From the NCBI RefSeq assembly GCF_030269925.1, contig NC_085107.1, positions 9,734,001-9,798,000 of the forward strand: a stretch of 64,000 bases of DNA, given 5' to 3'. The notes under the pieces were generated by a model, which had not been told where the DNA came from, did no database searches, and saw only the letters and a program-made list of their open reading frames with translations. This stretch comes from Bombyx mori. Taxonomy: Eukaryota; Arthropoda; Insecta; Lepidoptera; Bombycidae. Positions 1 through 11,959 of the stretch are shown here, in pieces. Every line of letters begins with the position of its first letter. The stretch's first letter is position 1. A program made the position numbers and the translations under genes.

Positions 1-189
1 TTTTTTCCTCCTTCACAAGAAAACACGTTAACAACAAAATAAAATAAAAAAATTAATTGGGCAAGCACTAGTTCAATAGTGAACCAGTTACAAAAATGAG
101 TATGATATTCATTTAATTTAGATCAGTTCATGACTCACTATTATATCGTACGTGCACAATTTTTATGTGCAGTACAGAATTTACTGGTT

Positions 190-455
190 AGTGGTAGAAG
201 ACCCGGTCACCGTCCTCGTCGAACCCGTCGTTTGCGACGAAGGGCTCGACGAGCGAATTGACCCATAGACACAGCCCACTGAGTTTCTCGCCGGATCTTC
301 TCAGTGGGTCGCGTTTCTGATCCGGTGGTAGATTCTGCGAAGCACTGCTTTTGCTAGGGTCAGTGTTAGCATCACTCCGAGCCCCGTGAGCTCACCTACT
401 AGCTAAGGTTACGCTGAAATAGCCTTTCAAGACTATCAGATTAGGTAGGGAAAAA
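190..455 (+). mobile_element. 3' end of a Jockey-like LINE (5'-truncated copy)
   Basis: The segment is similar to the 3' region of the full retrotransposon on the minus strand at 48838-53272 and to the minus-strand fragment at 41866-42165. The shared core includes a 9-bp inverted repeat at 275-283 and 300-308 with a 16-base loop, and the copy runs out in an A-rich tract at about 449-455. It could be a 5'-truncated LINE or a SINE that borrowed a LINE tail; the sequence alone does not decide. Confidence 0.65.
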
Positions 456-599
456 AAGTGGTAGAGGTAGGCTCGCACTGATAGGTACTGCCATTCTGTC
501 TACTGCGAAGTAATCGCACGTTGCGCTTTGCAGGATGAGACAACTGTTATACAATTATTGTACAAAGTCGAATCACGTCGCGCGTTTTTCACTACATAG

Positions 600-811
600 T
601 ATAAAACAAAGTCGCTTTCTCTGTCCTTATATCTGTCTGTCCCTATGTATGCTTAAATCTTTAAAACTACGCAACGGATTTTGATGCGGTTTTTTAATAG
701 ATAGAGTGATTGAAGAGGAAGGTTTATTTGTATATAATAACATCCATTAAATAGTGGAGAAATCAATAATAAATTACAGTTTCCGAGGCGAAGCGAGGGC
801 GGGTCGCTAGT
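600..811 (+). mobile_element. Helitron-like non-autonomous fragment, 3' end
   Basis: Ends in 'gggcgggtcgCTAGT' (CTAGT at 807-811). The 'cgaagcgagggcgggtcg' stretch before the end recurs inverted at 56270-56300. Lepidopteran Helitrons end in CTRR(T) after a GC-rich hairpin, which this resembles. The left boundary is uncertain and no TC start is clear, so this is probably a 5'-truncated copy. Confidence 0.45.
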
Positions 812-2176
812 ATTAGATAAGTTTTAAAAACTCTAAACTTAAATCGTTACAAAATTCAATAAATAATAAAAATCTTGTACGTCATTTATTTCTGGAGATC
901 TAAGCACTGGACGAATGAACAGAAATGTTTTATTAATATTTGCGTTGTAATACATATAACTACGTTCGAAAGTTCACTTAACTAATAAGGAAAGGTAATT
1001 TATCGTTTCTCGTGCAATTTAAAGCGAATGTGCAACGTGCATGTCAATTTGATACGGACGCGCTCATCATATCATCACAAAATATTACAAGCTTCCTGTT
1101 CCAGAGTAATGTCGATAAAACGTTCGTGCGTGTTTCTGTGTGTAGTCTAAGTGCGCAATTTAAAGAAAGAAGCTACCTTGAATTTATCTTGAAATCTTCG
1201 TCCTAGTTTCATTATAAACGATTTCATTCCAGAATATTCCAGAAAAACCAATAACCTAACAATAAATTGAAAATTGAATTTTGAAACGTATTATTACAGC
1301 TAAAAAATGAAAATAAAATAATTTTGTGTATTTTATATAATATAGGTCACATTTGAATAAGTACAATATTTAGGTCACGGATGTGAGCCAAGGACGCAAC
1401 TTGGCCTCGTTATGCTGAACCATGAAAATGGAACAAATGTTTAACTTAGAATCTTACAGAGATTTAGCTTACGCGCTGGAGACACCTTTCTGATTAGTAG
1501 GTTATTTATGAATGATTTTGCGAATATCGTATTATCAAACCTCTTGGTTTTCTTAATTTAGGAAAATGACTATTAATTCTACATTAATCCTAAATAATTA
1601 ATTTGTTTTTGCTATCAAATAAGAAATTCTAGTACCGTTACAATTATTTTGAAACTCAGTCAGTACTCTAGTATACTAGCATACTTTACGGATAGTTTTA
1701 TAAACACTTGTTATTAACATTTAAATTATCTGTTTACTACAATACATCACAATTTAAATCTTTACCAGAAATCTTGAAACATAAAGACTAGGTTTTAAAA
1801 GAATTCCTTCGTCACAAATTCGTGTGTAGTTTTTTGGAGTCCCACCTAAACTTGACAATATTTAAAGTAATATTATCGATCAATATCAACTTAACTTGAA
1901 AAATTTGATTTATAAAGTCCTTCCGCCAATTTATATTATTTAATATAGCAAGCGGTATGTGTCTTTCCAGATTATAAAAATTTGGATCTTTTTGTGTGTT
2001 TATTCAAGTTACCTTTGTTAAAAATATCGATTCAAATATCAGAAATGGTTCTTGGAATACCATTCATTTAGTAATCAAACATTATTGTCATTGAAGGTAT
2101 TTTCTTATCAAGCAGAAAACAAATGAAATACTTAAATTGTGTTTAAACAGCCGGAGAAGTAACTGTAACTCGTCAC

Positions 2177-5100
2177 ATGTCGACTTATATGGGAAACCAC
2201 ACAGCGATGCCGTCAGCGGTAACTCCTGGCTTGCGTTACAAGAACCTTGGAAAATCCGGTCTAAGAGTGCCTAACATCGGCTTAGGATTGTGGACAATGC
2301 TTAGTGAAGAAAGTATCGAGGATGTGGTAATGACCGCTCTGGAAAACGGCATCAACCTGTTCGACCTCTCTGAGGCTCATTGCGGTATGTTTGCCACTAC
2401 CATCATAAATTCTTAACTCAAATAACTTCTTTCGAAAGTAATTAACGTTAAAAATCAACCCAGCTGGCTTTGCTTTAACAGCTAAAGGCGAGGCGGAGCT
2501 GGGGAGGATTCTTAAAAAACGAAATGTTAGGAGGACCAGCATCATAATTACCACAAAAATATATTGGAGTACAAAGTAAGTTATTTATCAATTTTCCAAT
2601 CACACTAATGCCGCATGTTTTTGAAAGCATAAAGATTTTTTTTTTTCCGGAATTTAGAAACAAATAAGAAAATACAATTTTTTTTTTGTTTTTCGATGAC
2701 TACATATTTATTTTGGAATGAAATAGACTGTTGTCTGTAGTAATAGTCATGGAGGTTCATAATCGCTCTAACGTAACTAACAAGCCTCATTATATATCTG
2801 AGTATAGCAATCATCCCACGGACTGACCTGCGTCGTTGCGAGTAGAGATTAGTAAATAATGCTTATCGCTGCTAGGTACTTGCTACTCGCTACCGAGATA
2901 CTAACATCGCTTCGATATTATGCTTACCAGCTGGCTATTCCCTAATATATTTTGAAATCTTCTGATAGGTTTCATACTAATAACAGGTCGGATGAAAGAG
3001 GCTTATCTCGTAAACATGTAATAGAAAGTGTTAAGGCTTCACTTGGTCGACTTCAAGTGGAATATATTGATGTTGTTCTCCTTCATAAAGTCGATCCTGT
3101 ATGCCCCATGGAAGGTTAGTGCCTTATATTCTTATTATTGCTTATTTATTTCATATTGAGGACTCCCTAAGTTTTTTTAAATGTATATCGATTTTTCAAC
3201 CATTATGGATGTAAAGGTCATTCTCATTGCCAAACTAGATAAACAAAAATCATGCTCAGCATAAACACATGATACTTTAATTTAATTGTTGAGATGATCC
3301 CGTAATTTCCTTTTGACCGTCGCCCTCTATCGTAATAGAGGCTTTTTCTTCTTCCTGGGAACGCTGTATTCTTGCACGATGCGTTTCTATAAATAATCTT
3401 TGCCACGTACCACCCACGTCTGAAATGAGCTCTCCACCACTGGTTGTCCGGAGTTCAATGACATGTCTTCCTTCGAAGTTTGAGAAGCGCTCACGTTAGT
3501 AACAGCGACTGGGATGTGCCTGTGTCATTATTAACCACCTACGACCAGGAGGGCCATGTAAAACATGTCTTCAAACTCAATAAAAAGTACTGAACTGCGT
3601 GTTCACTAAAAGATTTCGGTAACGATTCCAATCGACTCTCAACTTTGACTCTTATATTTACTGTACTTGTTGATAATTAAAATCGAGTTGAAGCGTCTCA
3701 GACTCGCACTTGAGGCAGACGAAGAATTTATTGATTATGACTTTGTGAATTATTAGCAAGTACTCAAATATATATTAACATCTAATAATGAGCGCACTTT
3801 ATAAACAGAATTGGTACGTGTCATGAATTACGTCATAAATGAAGGATGGGTTATGTATTGGGGAACGGCGCGCTGGTCACCTTCTGAGGTAACTAATTTA
3901 GATTAAAGAAATTATATAATTAATAGAGATATTATGATATATGTATACTCAATAGAGAAATTGTGTACTTAATAGAACATATCCGATATACTTATATACT
4001 TTTAGATAATGGACGCGTATACAAACTGTAGACAGTTCAATTGCATAACGCCCATAGTGGAGCAAACTGAGTACCACATGTTTTGTAGGGAAAAACCTGA
4101 ATTGTACATGCCTGAACTGTACCATAAAATTGGAGTCGGTAAGATATATATTTTATTTTTTATTCAGTTAAATTACAGATCTTTAGTACCTTGTAATTCG
4201 ATTTGGGTCAAACTTTTGAAACCATTGGCCGACATTGGATCGGCTAGAGAAGTACGTAGGGTTAAGTTATTAAATAACGCAAACAGTAAGTAAATCCTAA
4301 TACAATCATATAGTAGTAACCCAAGGTAGACGAGGAATTAAAATATTCTTCAAACTACAGTTTTAAATATTAACCGCAGCATTTCGATACGTAGGCAATA
4401 CCGTCTTTACCATAAGGGCACACGGAGCCCGTGCCCAGGGCCCCCATTCTCAGGGGGCCTGAAAGACCGACAATTTCTCTCACGCGTTTATTCTCAAAAC
4501 ATTTTTGTCGGGGGACATTCATAAATCAGTAATCAGAAGGTATTTATAAGGCATAATAATATACTAAGCCTATAATAGAAGATTTTGCTCAACAGAAATC
4601 CCGAAAGAAACCGTTATCGAAATCGTAACCAAAAAACCAGCAGCATTCTAATATCAGTAATGACATATTATATCATACTGTATTTGATGATAAATATAAA
4701 TGGTCATACTCAGTAAAAAAATGTTATTATAATTCGCTTTTTTTACTTTCCAAAAGGGCCTCAAATTCTTGTGTGCCCAAGGGCCCCATCCTAGTTTAAG
4801 ACGTCCCTGTACGTAGGTACTAACTTTTGTTTAATTTATGAAATGCCGAAATTTGGCAGAAGACTTAAGCTTCACTAAAATAGATTGCCAAGTTGATTAA
4901 TGAAGATTACATTAATTTCAATTTCGATTAGGATCATTTACATTTAAAACATAATTTATTAAAAAGCGCAAAGGAATCCCACCAATTATTTTTTAAACAC
5001 AAAAACATCCCACTGATACAAAGTTATTTCGAAAATCTTTAATAATGTTTTTACTTTTAGAAAATCACACTCAGTGGGACAAATGACACACGATTATCTG

Positions 5101-8100
5101 ACAATACGCCTAAAATACAAACTTAAGCATTGAATTTATTATTGAGATTTGAATGCAGCTAAAACACAATGTTCAAAATAATGTTTTGGTCATATTAGCC
5201 ATTTCATCGAGTAATTTGTTTATTATTATCTGTGCAAACAAATTCTGCATTTGAGCCTTCTGAGAATACTATCTATACAGTAAACAAGATAAGCCCTAGA
5301 TTGTTGCGAACCGTTAATCATAATTATTATTGCACATATTATTATGTAAACAAATTCACTGGTAAGTAGGACGTCTTGTGAGACCTACTCGCACGAGTGA
5401 GTCCGTATGGTTAGGTATCACCTTTTTCTGCCCTGCCTATTTCTGCCGTGAATCAGAAATGCCTTTCGGGTTGAAGGGCAGGGTAGCCATTGTACTGTTA
5501 AAAATGAGACCTTACAACTAACGTCTCAAGGTGGGTGGCGGCATTTACATTGTTTGTGTCTATGGGCTCCTGTAACCATTCAACGTCAGGTGCACAAATA
5601 AGCAATAAAAAAAACAAAAAAACGCATATATAGGAAATGCAATTTGATCAGGTATGATGGTGTGGTCAGCCATTACGACAGGTAAAGGTTTGGGTCGCGA
5701 GGAGATAACTGGCTTGTTCGCCAAATCGCGCTTCAACAGAAAATACAGTACATTCAGCTGGTGCGAAGAGGATTTAGCGGTACCTGAAGTAAGTTATGCA
5801 TTATTAATGTTAATTCTTGGCCGGCCTTACTGTAATTATAACTGAATACAAAAAAGATAGATTTGTCGAAGCTGCCGAAGCACTGGCTATTGATGGATGG
5901 ATAAAGCGAACGCGAGCAAATTAATAACCCCACAAATTGTTCTTATTGGAAAAGGATATAAACACAAAATGATTTTTTTATTTTTTATTTTACATATACA
6001 TATACAAAAGTGATTTAAATGAAACCATCATGGTTATAGATGAGAAGTTCTGGAAGCAAAGAGCAAGTGACCGGTGAAGAACCAAGAACGTATGGCGATA
6101 AATTACGCGACCTGGCTAATTTAGCTAACTCTCTTAGTAAGTAACCAACTACGACAGAAGCTTTGTAAATTTTATAGCATTTAAAATATCACAAATCAAC
6201 GTATTCTTCGTTAGATTGCTCGATGAGTCAGCTTGCGGTGGCTTGGTGTTTGAAAAACGAATCTGTCAATTGCCTGCTCCTTGGAGCCACCAGTGTGGAA
6301 CAGTTTAAAGAAAACATACACGCATTACAGGTATATATAAAAAAAATATTCAAAGTATGCGTAAAGTCTTTCAAATTATTGCAGCAATCGCCCTTGAGAT
6401 TTGATGTAGAAGTCTGTATTAAATTATTTAATGAGAATCCTATTTTTCAAAACGAAACCCATGACCACTTCGTGCTAGAAATAGGTGGGATTGTGATCGA
6501 CTACTTTATGTAACTTACATAATTTTATAATTTCCACAAAGGTTGTGTGTGCTTATTTGGCGGAGACAAATTTGTCTACTGGTAGTAGAACCTGTTGTGA
6601 GTCCGTGCTGGTAGGTACCACCACCCCGCCTATCTCTGCCGTGAATCAGTAATGCGTTTCGGTTTGAAGGGTGGGGCAGCCGTTGTAACTATACTGAGTG
6701 AGACCTTAGAACGCATGTTTCAAGGTGGTGGCATTTACGTTGTATATGTCTATGGGCTCCGGCAACCACTTAACACCAGGTGGGCCGTGAGCTCGTCCAC
6801 CCATATAAGCAATAAAAAAAATTTCAATGTGCGCACTTAATTCGTATGACCAGTATTAATACGTTTACTTCCTGGTGGCACTGACTATTGCTAGGATGTC
6901 TTATCATACCTAACCGTACCTAACAGTGGTGGTGGTAAATCAATAATGCGTTTCGGTTTGAAGGACGGGGTAGAAGTTCTACTATAAAAATGAGACTTGG
7001 TAATCATATCTCATGTTGGGTGGCCACGTTTACATTGTTGCCTTCTATGGGCTTCTGTGGTGTGTGATTATTATTATTTTTTAACTATATTTTTCAGATT
7101 GTTCCCCAGCTGACCCCGTCAGTGATGGTCGAAATAGAACGTTTGTTGGCCAACAAGCCTCAGCGTCCACCGATGGTGTCAACCCTTGCAATGCGTAACC
7201 AACAAAACAACAACACCGTCCGAGTTGACATGACGTACGTGTAAACATTTTCATTGTTTTATTTAAAACTACCTAACTCGGCAGACTTCGTAGTGTCTCA
7301 ATCGATAAATAAAATACCTAAATTTTTGTATAAAATAAAATTAAAACAAACGAAAGGAATGCTTCCGACAGGGGACACATCAAAGGAAAAACAAAATTGT
7401 TATTTTTATTTAATTGCAACCATTTTCATATTTATCTACATTTTGAACCTTTTCTGGACTTCCACAAATAATTCAAGACCAAAATTAGCCAAATCGGTCC
7501 AGCCGTTCTTGAGTTTTAGCGAGACTAAGGAACAGCAATTCATTTTTATATATATAGATAATAGAGAAAACGAATATTTATAAATAAATAAACAAAAACA
7601 AAAGAGTTCAATACTGTTTTATCCACTATTTGTCAGTTGGTCCTTTTTTCGGTTAAAAGTGAATCAATGACAAAATATAATAAATATTGACCATCAATTA
7701 CTTTTTAAACAGTAAATAACATACTAAAAGAGTAAATTAAGAGTTTTGTCCAATTTCGATAGTAGGGCGATCACTTGTATTATACATTTAATTATCTACA
7801 AAATTAGGTAAATTACATATTAACTAATTATCCCAAATATAATATTGTCTGTAGTAGTATATCTCACTTCTTACCCAACATTTCCTAATACCAACGTCGG
7901 ATACTATCGTAGGGCGTGCTGTGAACTGACACTATTTCTGCGGTAAAGTAATCAAGCCTTTATTACAATGCAATCTATACTTCTATATTAATTTTATAAA
8001 GAGTAAAGATTTGTTTGTTTGTTTGTATTGAATAGGCTCCGAAACTACTGAACCGATTTGAAAAATTCTTTCGCTATTTTGAAGCTACACTATTCCCGAG

Positions 8101-10104
8101 TGACATAGGCTATAATCTTTTTTGAAAAAAATTAAGAATCCTTACTAAAACTCCGAGAATGTAATCCAAGGTGTAAAAAAATCACCTAAAATATACTTTA
8201 CATCGCGTGCCCTGCGAAAACTATCGACGATAGAATAAAATAATGTACTACGACTTTGTAGAACACATTATTATTTACAAAAAGTGTCGCGACAGCATAT
8301 GTCTAACTATTATAGTCATGCCGTAATAAGTGTTCTTTTATTTAAAAATATAAAACAACGTCAAACATCGTTGAAAATTTCGCTAAAGAACCGAGCGCGG
8401 GCGGTGCGGGCCGCTGGTTGTGAATAAAATTGGACACGTGTCTAAATCTAAACAGGGGAGCAACAACGTCAGGCGCTGGATCTCCGAAGCCCGAGGAGGT
8501 GGCGTGCGAAGGTGAAGCCTCCACACCCGCAAAGGAGTCCGGGCGGGCCTTTTGTGATATTCAGTGACCGTGGTGGCGCGGAAGCACTGACTCTGCTTCC
8601 AAATCTAATAAATCAAAGGTAATGCATGCAATGCAAATTAAATGCATTCGTAACAGTCGATATCACAAATCTATACAAACAAAAAAACACAATTGCTTCA
8701 TCATTATCATCATCATCATCTCAGTCTGTCTACTGTCTACTGCTGAACATAGGCCTCTCCAACTGATGTCCAGTGCGGCCGGTCCGTTGCCACCTGCATC
8801 CAACGTGACCCAGCAATTTTCACCAGGGCGTCGGTCCATCTGGTAGGTGGCCGTCCCACACTGCGTTTGCCAGTACGTGGCCTCCACTCGAGGATCTTTC
8901 TGCCACAATTGCTTAGAGACTGATAAAGTACTTTACCTTTTTGTTTTTAGTTATTTCAACTTGCTGTAAATATTCCTTGGACATTTTTTTGTAAATTCCA
9001 TACCTTAAAGTCTTGTAATTATTGAACAGTCCGCTATGCAACTTTTTAGTATAATTTGGTATCCTGAAGATCTAACACCGTTTAATTTTAGAATAAATCA
9101 AATTATGAATGAACTTTGAACAGTACACATTTTTAATAATAATCATAATCATTATTTCCGGTTCCTAATATCGAAATATCATTACAAATTTTCAATCATA
9201 AGCTTTTAAGCAACTAAATTTTCATTAAATTCAAACAAATTTCCCAATAGACAAAAAAGGAAGGTACATCTATAAAATATAATATTATTATATATACAAT
9301 AATAATATATATATAAAAATATTTTATTGTCCATAAACAAACACTTCTGGTACAGAATCGTAATAGTTATAAACTTTATGGAATGATCTGTTCGTTTTCA
9401 GGAATCAGTCAAGGATTCGAAGCCGAAATACTTTTTGAACAACGCCGGCGAAGTCATCAAACGTACAGGTAAACATAATTCTGTAATAAAATGAATTTTG
9501 GTGTGCTCCTTGTATGATATATGCTGTTGACACTTCAGGGCTTGTTTTATAATTTATATCTATACTAATATACAAATCTACAGTGGTTTTTACCGATGTT
9601 CCGTTATAACTACTGAACCATGCATCCGATTGACTTGAAACTTGGTATCCATGTAGAAAATATATTATGTACTTAATGGATAGACTAATATTTATATGAG
9701 TGTTGGACTCCCTATAATAATAATAATGACAATAAATAATAATGTTAATTTTAAATGCCCAGCGAAGCGGGCAAGTACGGCTAGTAATAGTATATTATCA
9801 TCAATCATATTTATTTAGCCATTGTCGCCACGAAGCATGACCGTTTCACCGAACACTGAATATGGACAATAAAATTGTTTATTTTGATACAGAACAAGAC
9901 GGTGTATCGACAGACGTGGTTATCTCGGTGTCGTCGATAAAAGGTAAGCAACCAGCGAGTGGTGGGAGTAAAGTGAAGAAGTCCAAAGCGGAACCGGTCC
10001 GTCCTAGGTCTGCTTCACTGCAAAGATCTTCTTCGGGACAAATATCAGCAACCCGAGACCGAAGAAGATCCAGACTAGACCTCTCCTCGCCAGCGGACGT
10101 ATAA
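2177..10104 (+). CDS. Hk: Voltage-gated K+ channel beta subunit (Hyperkinetic-like, aldo-keto reductase fold)
   Basis: Cytoplasmic auxiliary subunit of Shaker-type K+ channels; the family tetramerises under the channel and binds NADPH. Model: join(2177..2384, 2482..2575, 2987..3114, 3809..3888, 4006..4138, 5652..5788, 6040..6136, 6215..6330, 7098..7238, 9402..9468, 9893..10104), 470 aa, with all junctions GT-AG and in phase. Signatures: '[16 protein letters not shown]' near the N-terminus, 'INLFD', '[10 protein letters not shown]', 'GLSRKHVIE', 'MYWGTARWS', 'EYHMFCREK' and '[11 protein letters not shown]'. The AKR tetrad reads Asp63, His68 (Tyr in Kv-beta2), Lys95 and His134. The N-terminus is short, so longer isoforms may start upstream. 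The last two exons add about 93 residues rich in Ser, Lys and Arg beyond the usual Kv-beta end. If the donor after 7238 is not used, translation stops at 7242-7244 after one extra Val. Family assignment is firm; the tail exons are inferred from phase and acceptor fit. Confidence 0.9.
4396..4809. mobile_element. hAT-like MITE in intron 5 of the K+ channel subunit gene
   Basis: A 414-bp non-coding insert flanked by an exact 8-bp direct repeat, TACGTAGG, at 4388-4395 and 4810-4817. The ends are imperfect inverted repeats starting with CA: both contain 'cgtctt' within the first dozen bases followed by G-rich 'agggc/ggggc' blocks. An 8-bp target duplication and CA ends are hallmarks of hAT transposons. 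It has no transposase, so it must be non-autonomous. Confidence 0.6.
5356..5625 (+). mobile_element. Bm1-type SINE, body and 3' tail
   Basis: Diverged copy of the window's most common repeat: 'gtaggac-tcttgtgagtcc', a 'gaatcag-aatgc-tttc-g-ttgaagg' centre and an 'aataagcaataaaaaa' tail. It lies in intron 5 of the K+ channel subunit gene, just before the exon at 5652. Confidence 0.8.
6567..6830 (+). mobile_element. Bm1-type SINE, body and 3' tail
   Basis: Well-matched copy of the same SINE, running from 'ctggtagtagaacc' through 'aatgcgtttcggtttgaag' to 'cccatataagcaataaaaaa'. It lies in intron 8 of the K+ channel subunit gene. The reading frame across 6652-6840 is a by-product of the repeat. 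Confidence 0.85.
6866..7062 (+). mobile_element. Degenerate Bm1-type SINE fragment
   Basis: Partial copy directly behind the previous SINE, carrying 'aataatgcgtttcggtttga' and 'atgggcttctgt' but lacking the A-rich tail. The two lie in the same orientation about 35 bp apart. Confidence 0.65.
7350..7565 (+). repeat. Lepidopteran LINE-type 3' tail
   Basis: Contains 'aaatcggtccagccgttctt', 'gagttttagcgagactaa' and a terminal 'ttttatatatatagat' run, a combination familiar from abundant lepidopteran interspersed repeats (recalled, not searched). Part of the motif recurs at 56440-56470. It lies in intron 9 of the K+ channel subunit gene; the 109-codon frame here is not a gene. Confidence 0.5.
8005..8250 (+). 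repeat. Lepidopteran interspersed repeat ('ccgaaactactgaaccgatt' type)
   Basis: Non-coding segment with 'ggctccgaaactactgaacc', 'gaagctacactattcccgag' and 'tgacataggctata', which I recognise as a widespread lepidopteran repeat. The family name is not certain. It lies in intron 9 of the K+ channel subunit gene. Confidence 0.45.
8390..8600. other. GC-rich patch inside intron 9 of the K+ channel subunit gene
   Basis: About 210 bases with far higher GC than the surrounding intron, and no match elsewhere in the window. A plus-strand acceptor 'aatctaaacag' at about 8443-8453 is followed by 20 open codons to a TGA in the phase left by the exon ending at 7238, so it could be an alternative last exon. 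It could equally be a fragment of an unrecognised element. Confidence 0.3.
8698..8910 (-). mobile_element. RTE-like LINE 3' end (antisense)
   Basis: Read on the minus strand, mixed frames give 'RPPTRWTD', 'AGSRWMQVA' and 'GEAYVQQ', the familiar C-terminal end of insect RTE-type reverse transcriptase ORFs, followed by a (GAT)n tail. Frame breaks show it is dead. Related fragments lie at 61468-61615 and 63395-63560, all on the minus strand. Confidence 0.6.
9559..9785 (+). mobile_element. Helitron-like non-autonomous element
   Basis: 227 bp starting 'TCTATACTAATAT' and ending CTAGT at 9781-9785. A hairpin with TGCCC at 9756-9760 and GGGCA at 9769-9773 sits a few bases before the end. TC start, 3' hairpin and CTRR(T) end are the Helitron rules. 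It lies between the last two exons of the K+ channel subunit gene. Confidence 0.6.
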
Positions 10105-10389
10105 ACTGTTCACTAATGCAATCAAAATAAGGACTAATTTATACAAGTTTTAGGGACGAACGAAGAACGCGACATCAAGTTTTTCGAATATCTCTCCCGT
10201 TCTCGATTGTTGTCTGATCATAATCCTTTTCGAGTACCTTATTTGTATATTAGTCCTATGAATGGGATTGTATCTAGCCTGTAGCCTTGTCAAATTTAAC
10301 GTAATTACATCGTTTTAAAACCAAACTAAATAAGAAAACCAATATAAACACATTGGGCAAAACTGGTGATTGACTTCAATATTATTCAA

Positions 10390-10395
10390 AATAAA
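10390..10395 (+). promoter_or_regulatory. Candidate poly(A) signal of the K+ channel subunit gene
   Basis: AATAAA about 290 bases past the stop codon at 10104. Such hexamers are common in AT-rich DNA, so assignment to this gene is only plausible. Confidence 0.35.
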
Positions 10396-11941
10396 TGTTA
10401 TCAAAAGAACGAATCATAAAGTTAAGCTCGTAATAATGTTTCGACAAACTTATTAAAAAACAATATGCATTGACAAGATAAGCCGAAAGGCTTAGGAAGT
10501 TTTAATTTCGTGAAACAGCAATCTGAAAGGATGGCCGTTATTTTTTTTTATTTTACATTTTATTATTACATTTCGGGCACTAGAAGAACAGTCACAAAAA
10601 TGTGGTTGGTGCAAGATATCGCGAACATTAACCACTGTCTTCGTTTTTGGAGACGAATTTTTTACCCGACTTCCGAAGGAAGGTAATGTTTATCTAGCCA
10701 ATGATTTTTAAGTCTTTGGCACGCTCTTTAGCTTAAACTTTCTGATTTTAATTTATGAGGTGTTATTGAATTCGTCTCAACTGTGAAAGTGAGAAAGGGT
10801 GCGAACTTAAGGTCCGCGAAAAAAAAGAGTAATAATAACATTATCTCAAATATACCAAATAATTAAAACTCTGAAATAAAATTAAATATTAAATACAACA
10901 ACAAATAACTTCAGACCGGAACAACCAAAGAAATAAGATACACAAATTTTTGAGTATAATTTAAACGTCCCCTTACTCTTAATACACGTTGTATATTATG
11001 TTTATCATATACGTATTTTCACATTTTAGTTGACGTTTTTAATGCATATAAAATATGGTTTTATTTTTTAGTTTCTTGTACTATGACAACCAAAATGGCA
11101 AAAAACAATCCTATTCCGATTTTGATCGCATTTAGTACATAAGTCGATTAAGCTACGTGGAATTACTTACATATCTTCAATCAGAGTGATATTTATTCGC
11201 AATGGGAGCTTAAAAGACCTCGGCGAATAAAAATATATTTTTGTATGAGATTCCAAGAAATTTAATCTTCTACAACTGTCAAGTGACTTGAGAAGTGAAA
11301 TTCCATCTGCTGAAATGTTTTGACACTGATGTTATCATTACATAAAACAGACACGGACACTAAATAATAATTATACTTCATAATGATACCCACGTTATTA
11401 TTGTGGCTAACTTATTGAAGTGCTATATAGTTTTGGGCTAAGCTTTTAAATGATTTAATATAAATTTCAAGTCCTCGAACATTTTTCATGTAGCGAAGTA
11501 ATATTAAAAATAAACAGTATTTATAAAATACAAGTTGTGCAAAACACTTAAAGTGATTTATAACGTCTGTGATTAATAAAAGTGAATCGGAAGGTATTCT
11601 TATGAATATTGTTGAAATGCATCTCTCCAAACCTCTATAATAATGTAGAATCAATTAATAACACAATAAATGTTGAATTAGAGCATAGCAAGAAATTTTA
11701 TTCTATAATATGAATTACTATTAATTAGTTGTTCGCAAATGAGTATTTTATTCACGCGTTGTAGACAATGTATTGTGTAGAAGTATAATAATTATTAGGA
11801 AATCTTAGAGATCGCTGTCTCCTAACGGTCAATACGTAGATGGAAAAATATTCACGTAGTAACTGTAGATAGTTTGGTCCTTTATTGTCATACTATTACA
11901 AAAGAAATGATAATAATAAGTTTTAAATTAAATGGAAGAAT

Positions 11942-11959
11942 TAGGTAGGTAGGTAGGTA
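11942..11959 (+). repeat. (TAGG)n microsatellite
   Basis: Four consecutive TAGG units in otherwise unique intergenic sequence. Confidence 0.8.

Larger units (their letters stand above)
1..2176. other. Upstream region without a recognised gene
   Basis: AT-rich sequence before the first coding exon of the K+ channel beta subunit gene. It holds a LINE 3'-end fragment near 190-455 and a Helitron-like terminus ending at 811 (listed separately). Bases just before 2177 contain a pyrimidine-poor acceptor-like 'aaacag' at about 2145-2150 followed by an in-frame stop, so the ATG at 2177 probably lies in a second exon with 5' UTR upstream. A 64-codon reading frame at 1012-1206 does not begin with ATG and resembles nothing known to me. 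Alternative first exons of the K+ channel subunit could lie here or further left, but I cannot point to one. Confidence 0.5.

Noticed and set aside
1012..1206. 64-codon plus-strand frame
   Set aside because: No ATG start, no splice or family support, and placed in AT-rich flanking DNA.
7254..7583. 109-codon frame after the K+ channel subunit exon
   Set aside because: Its sequence is a LINE-type 3' tail ending in an AT microsatellite; the frame starts after the exon's donor.
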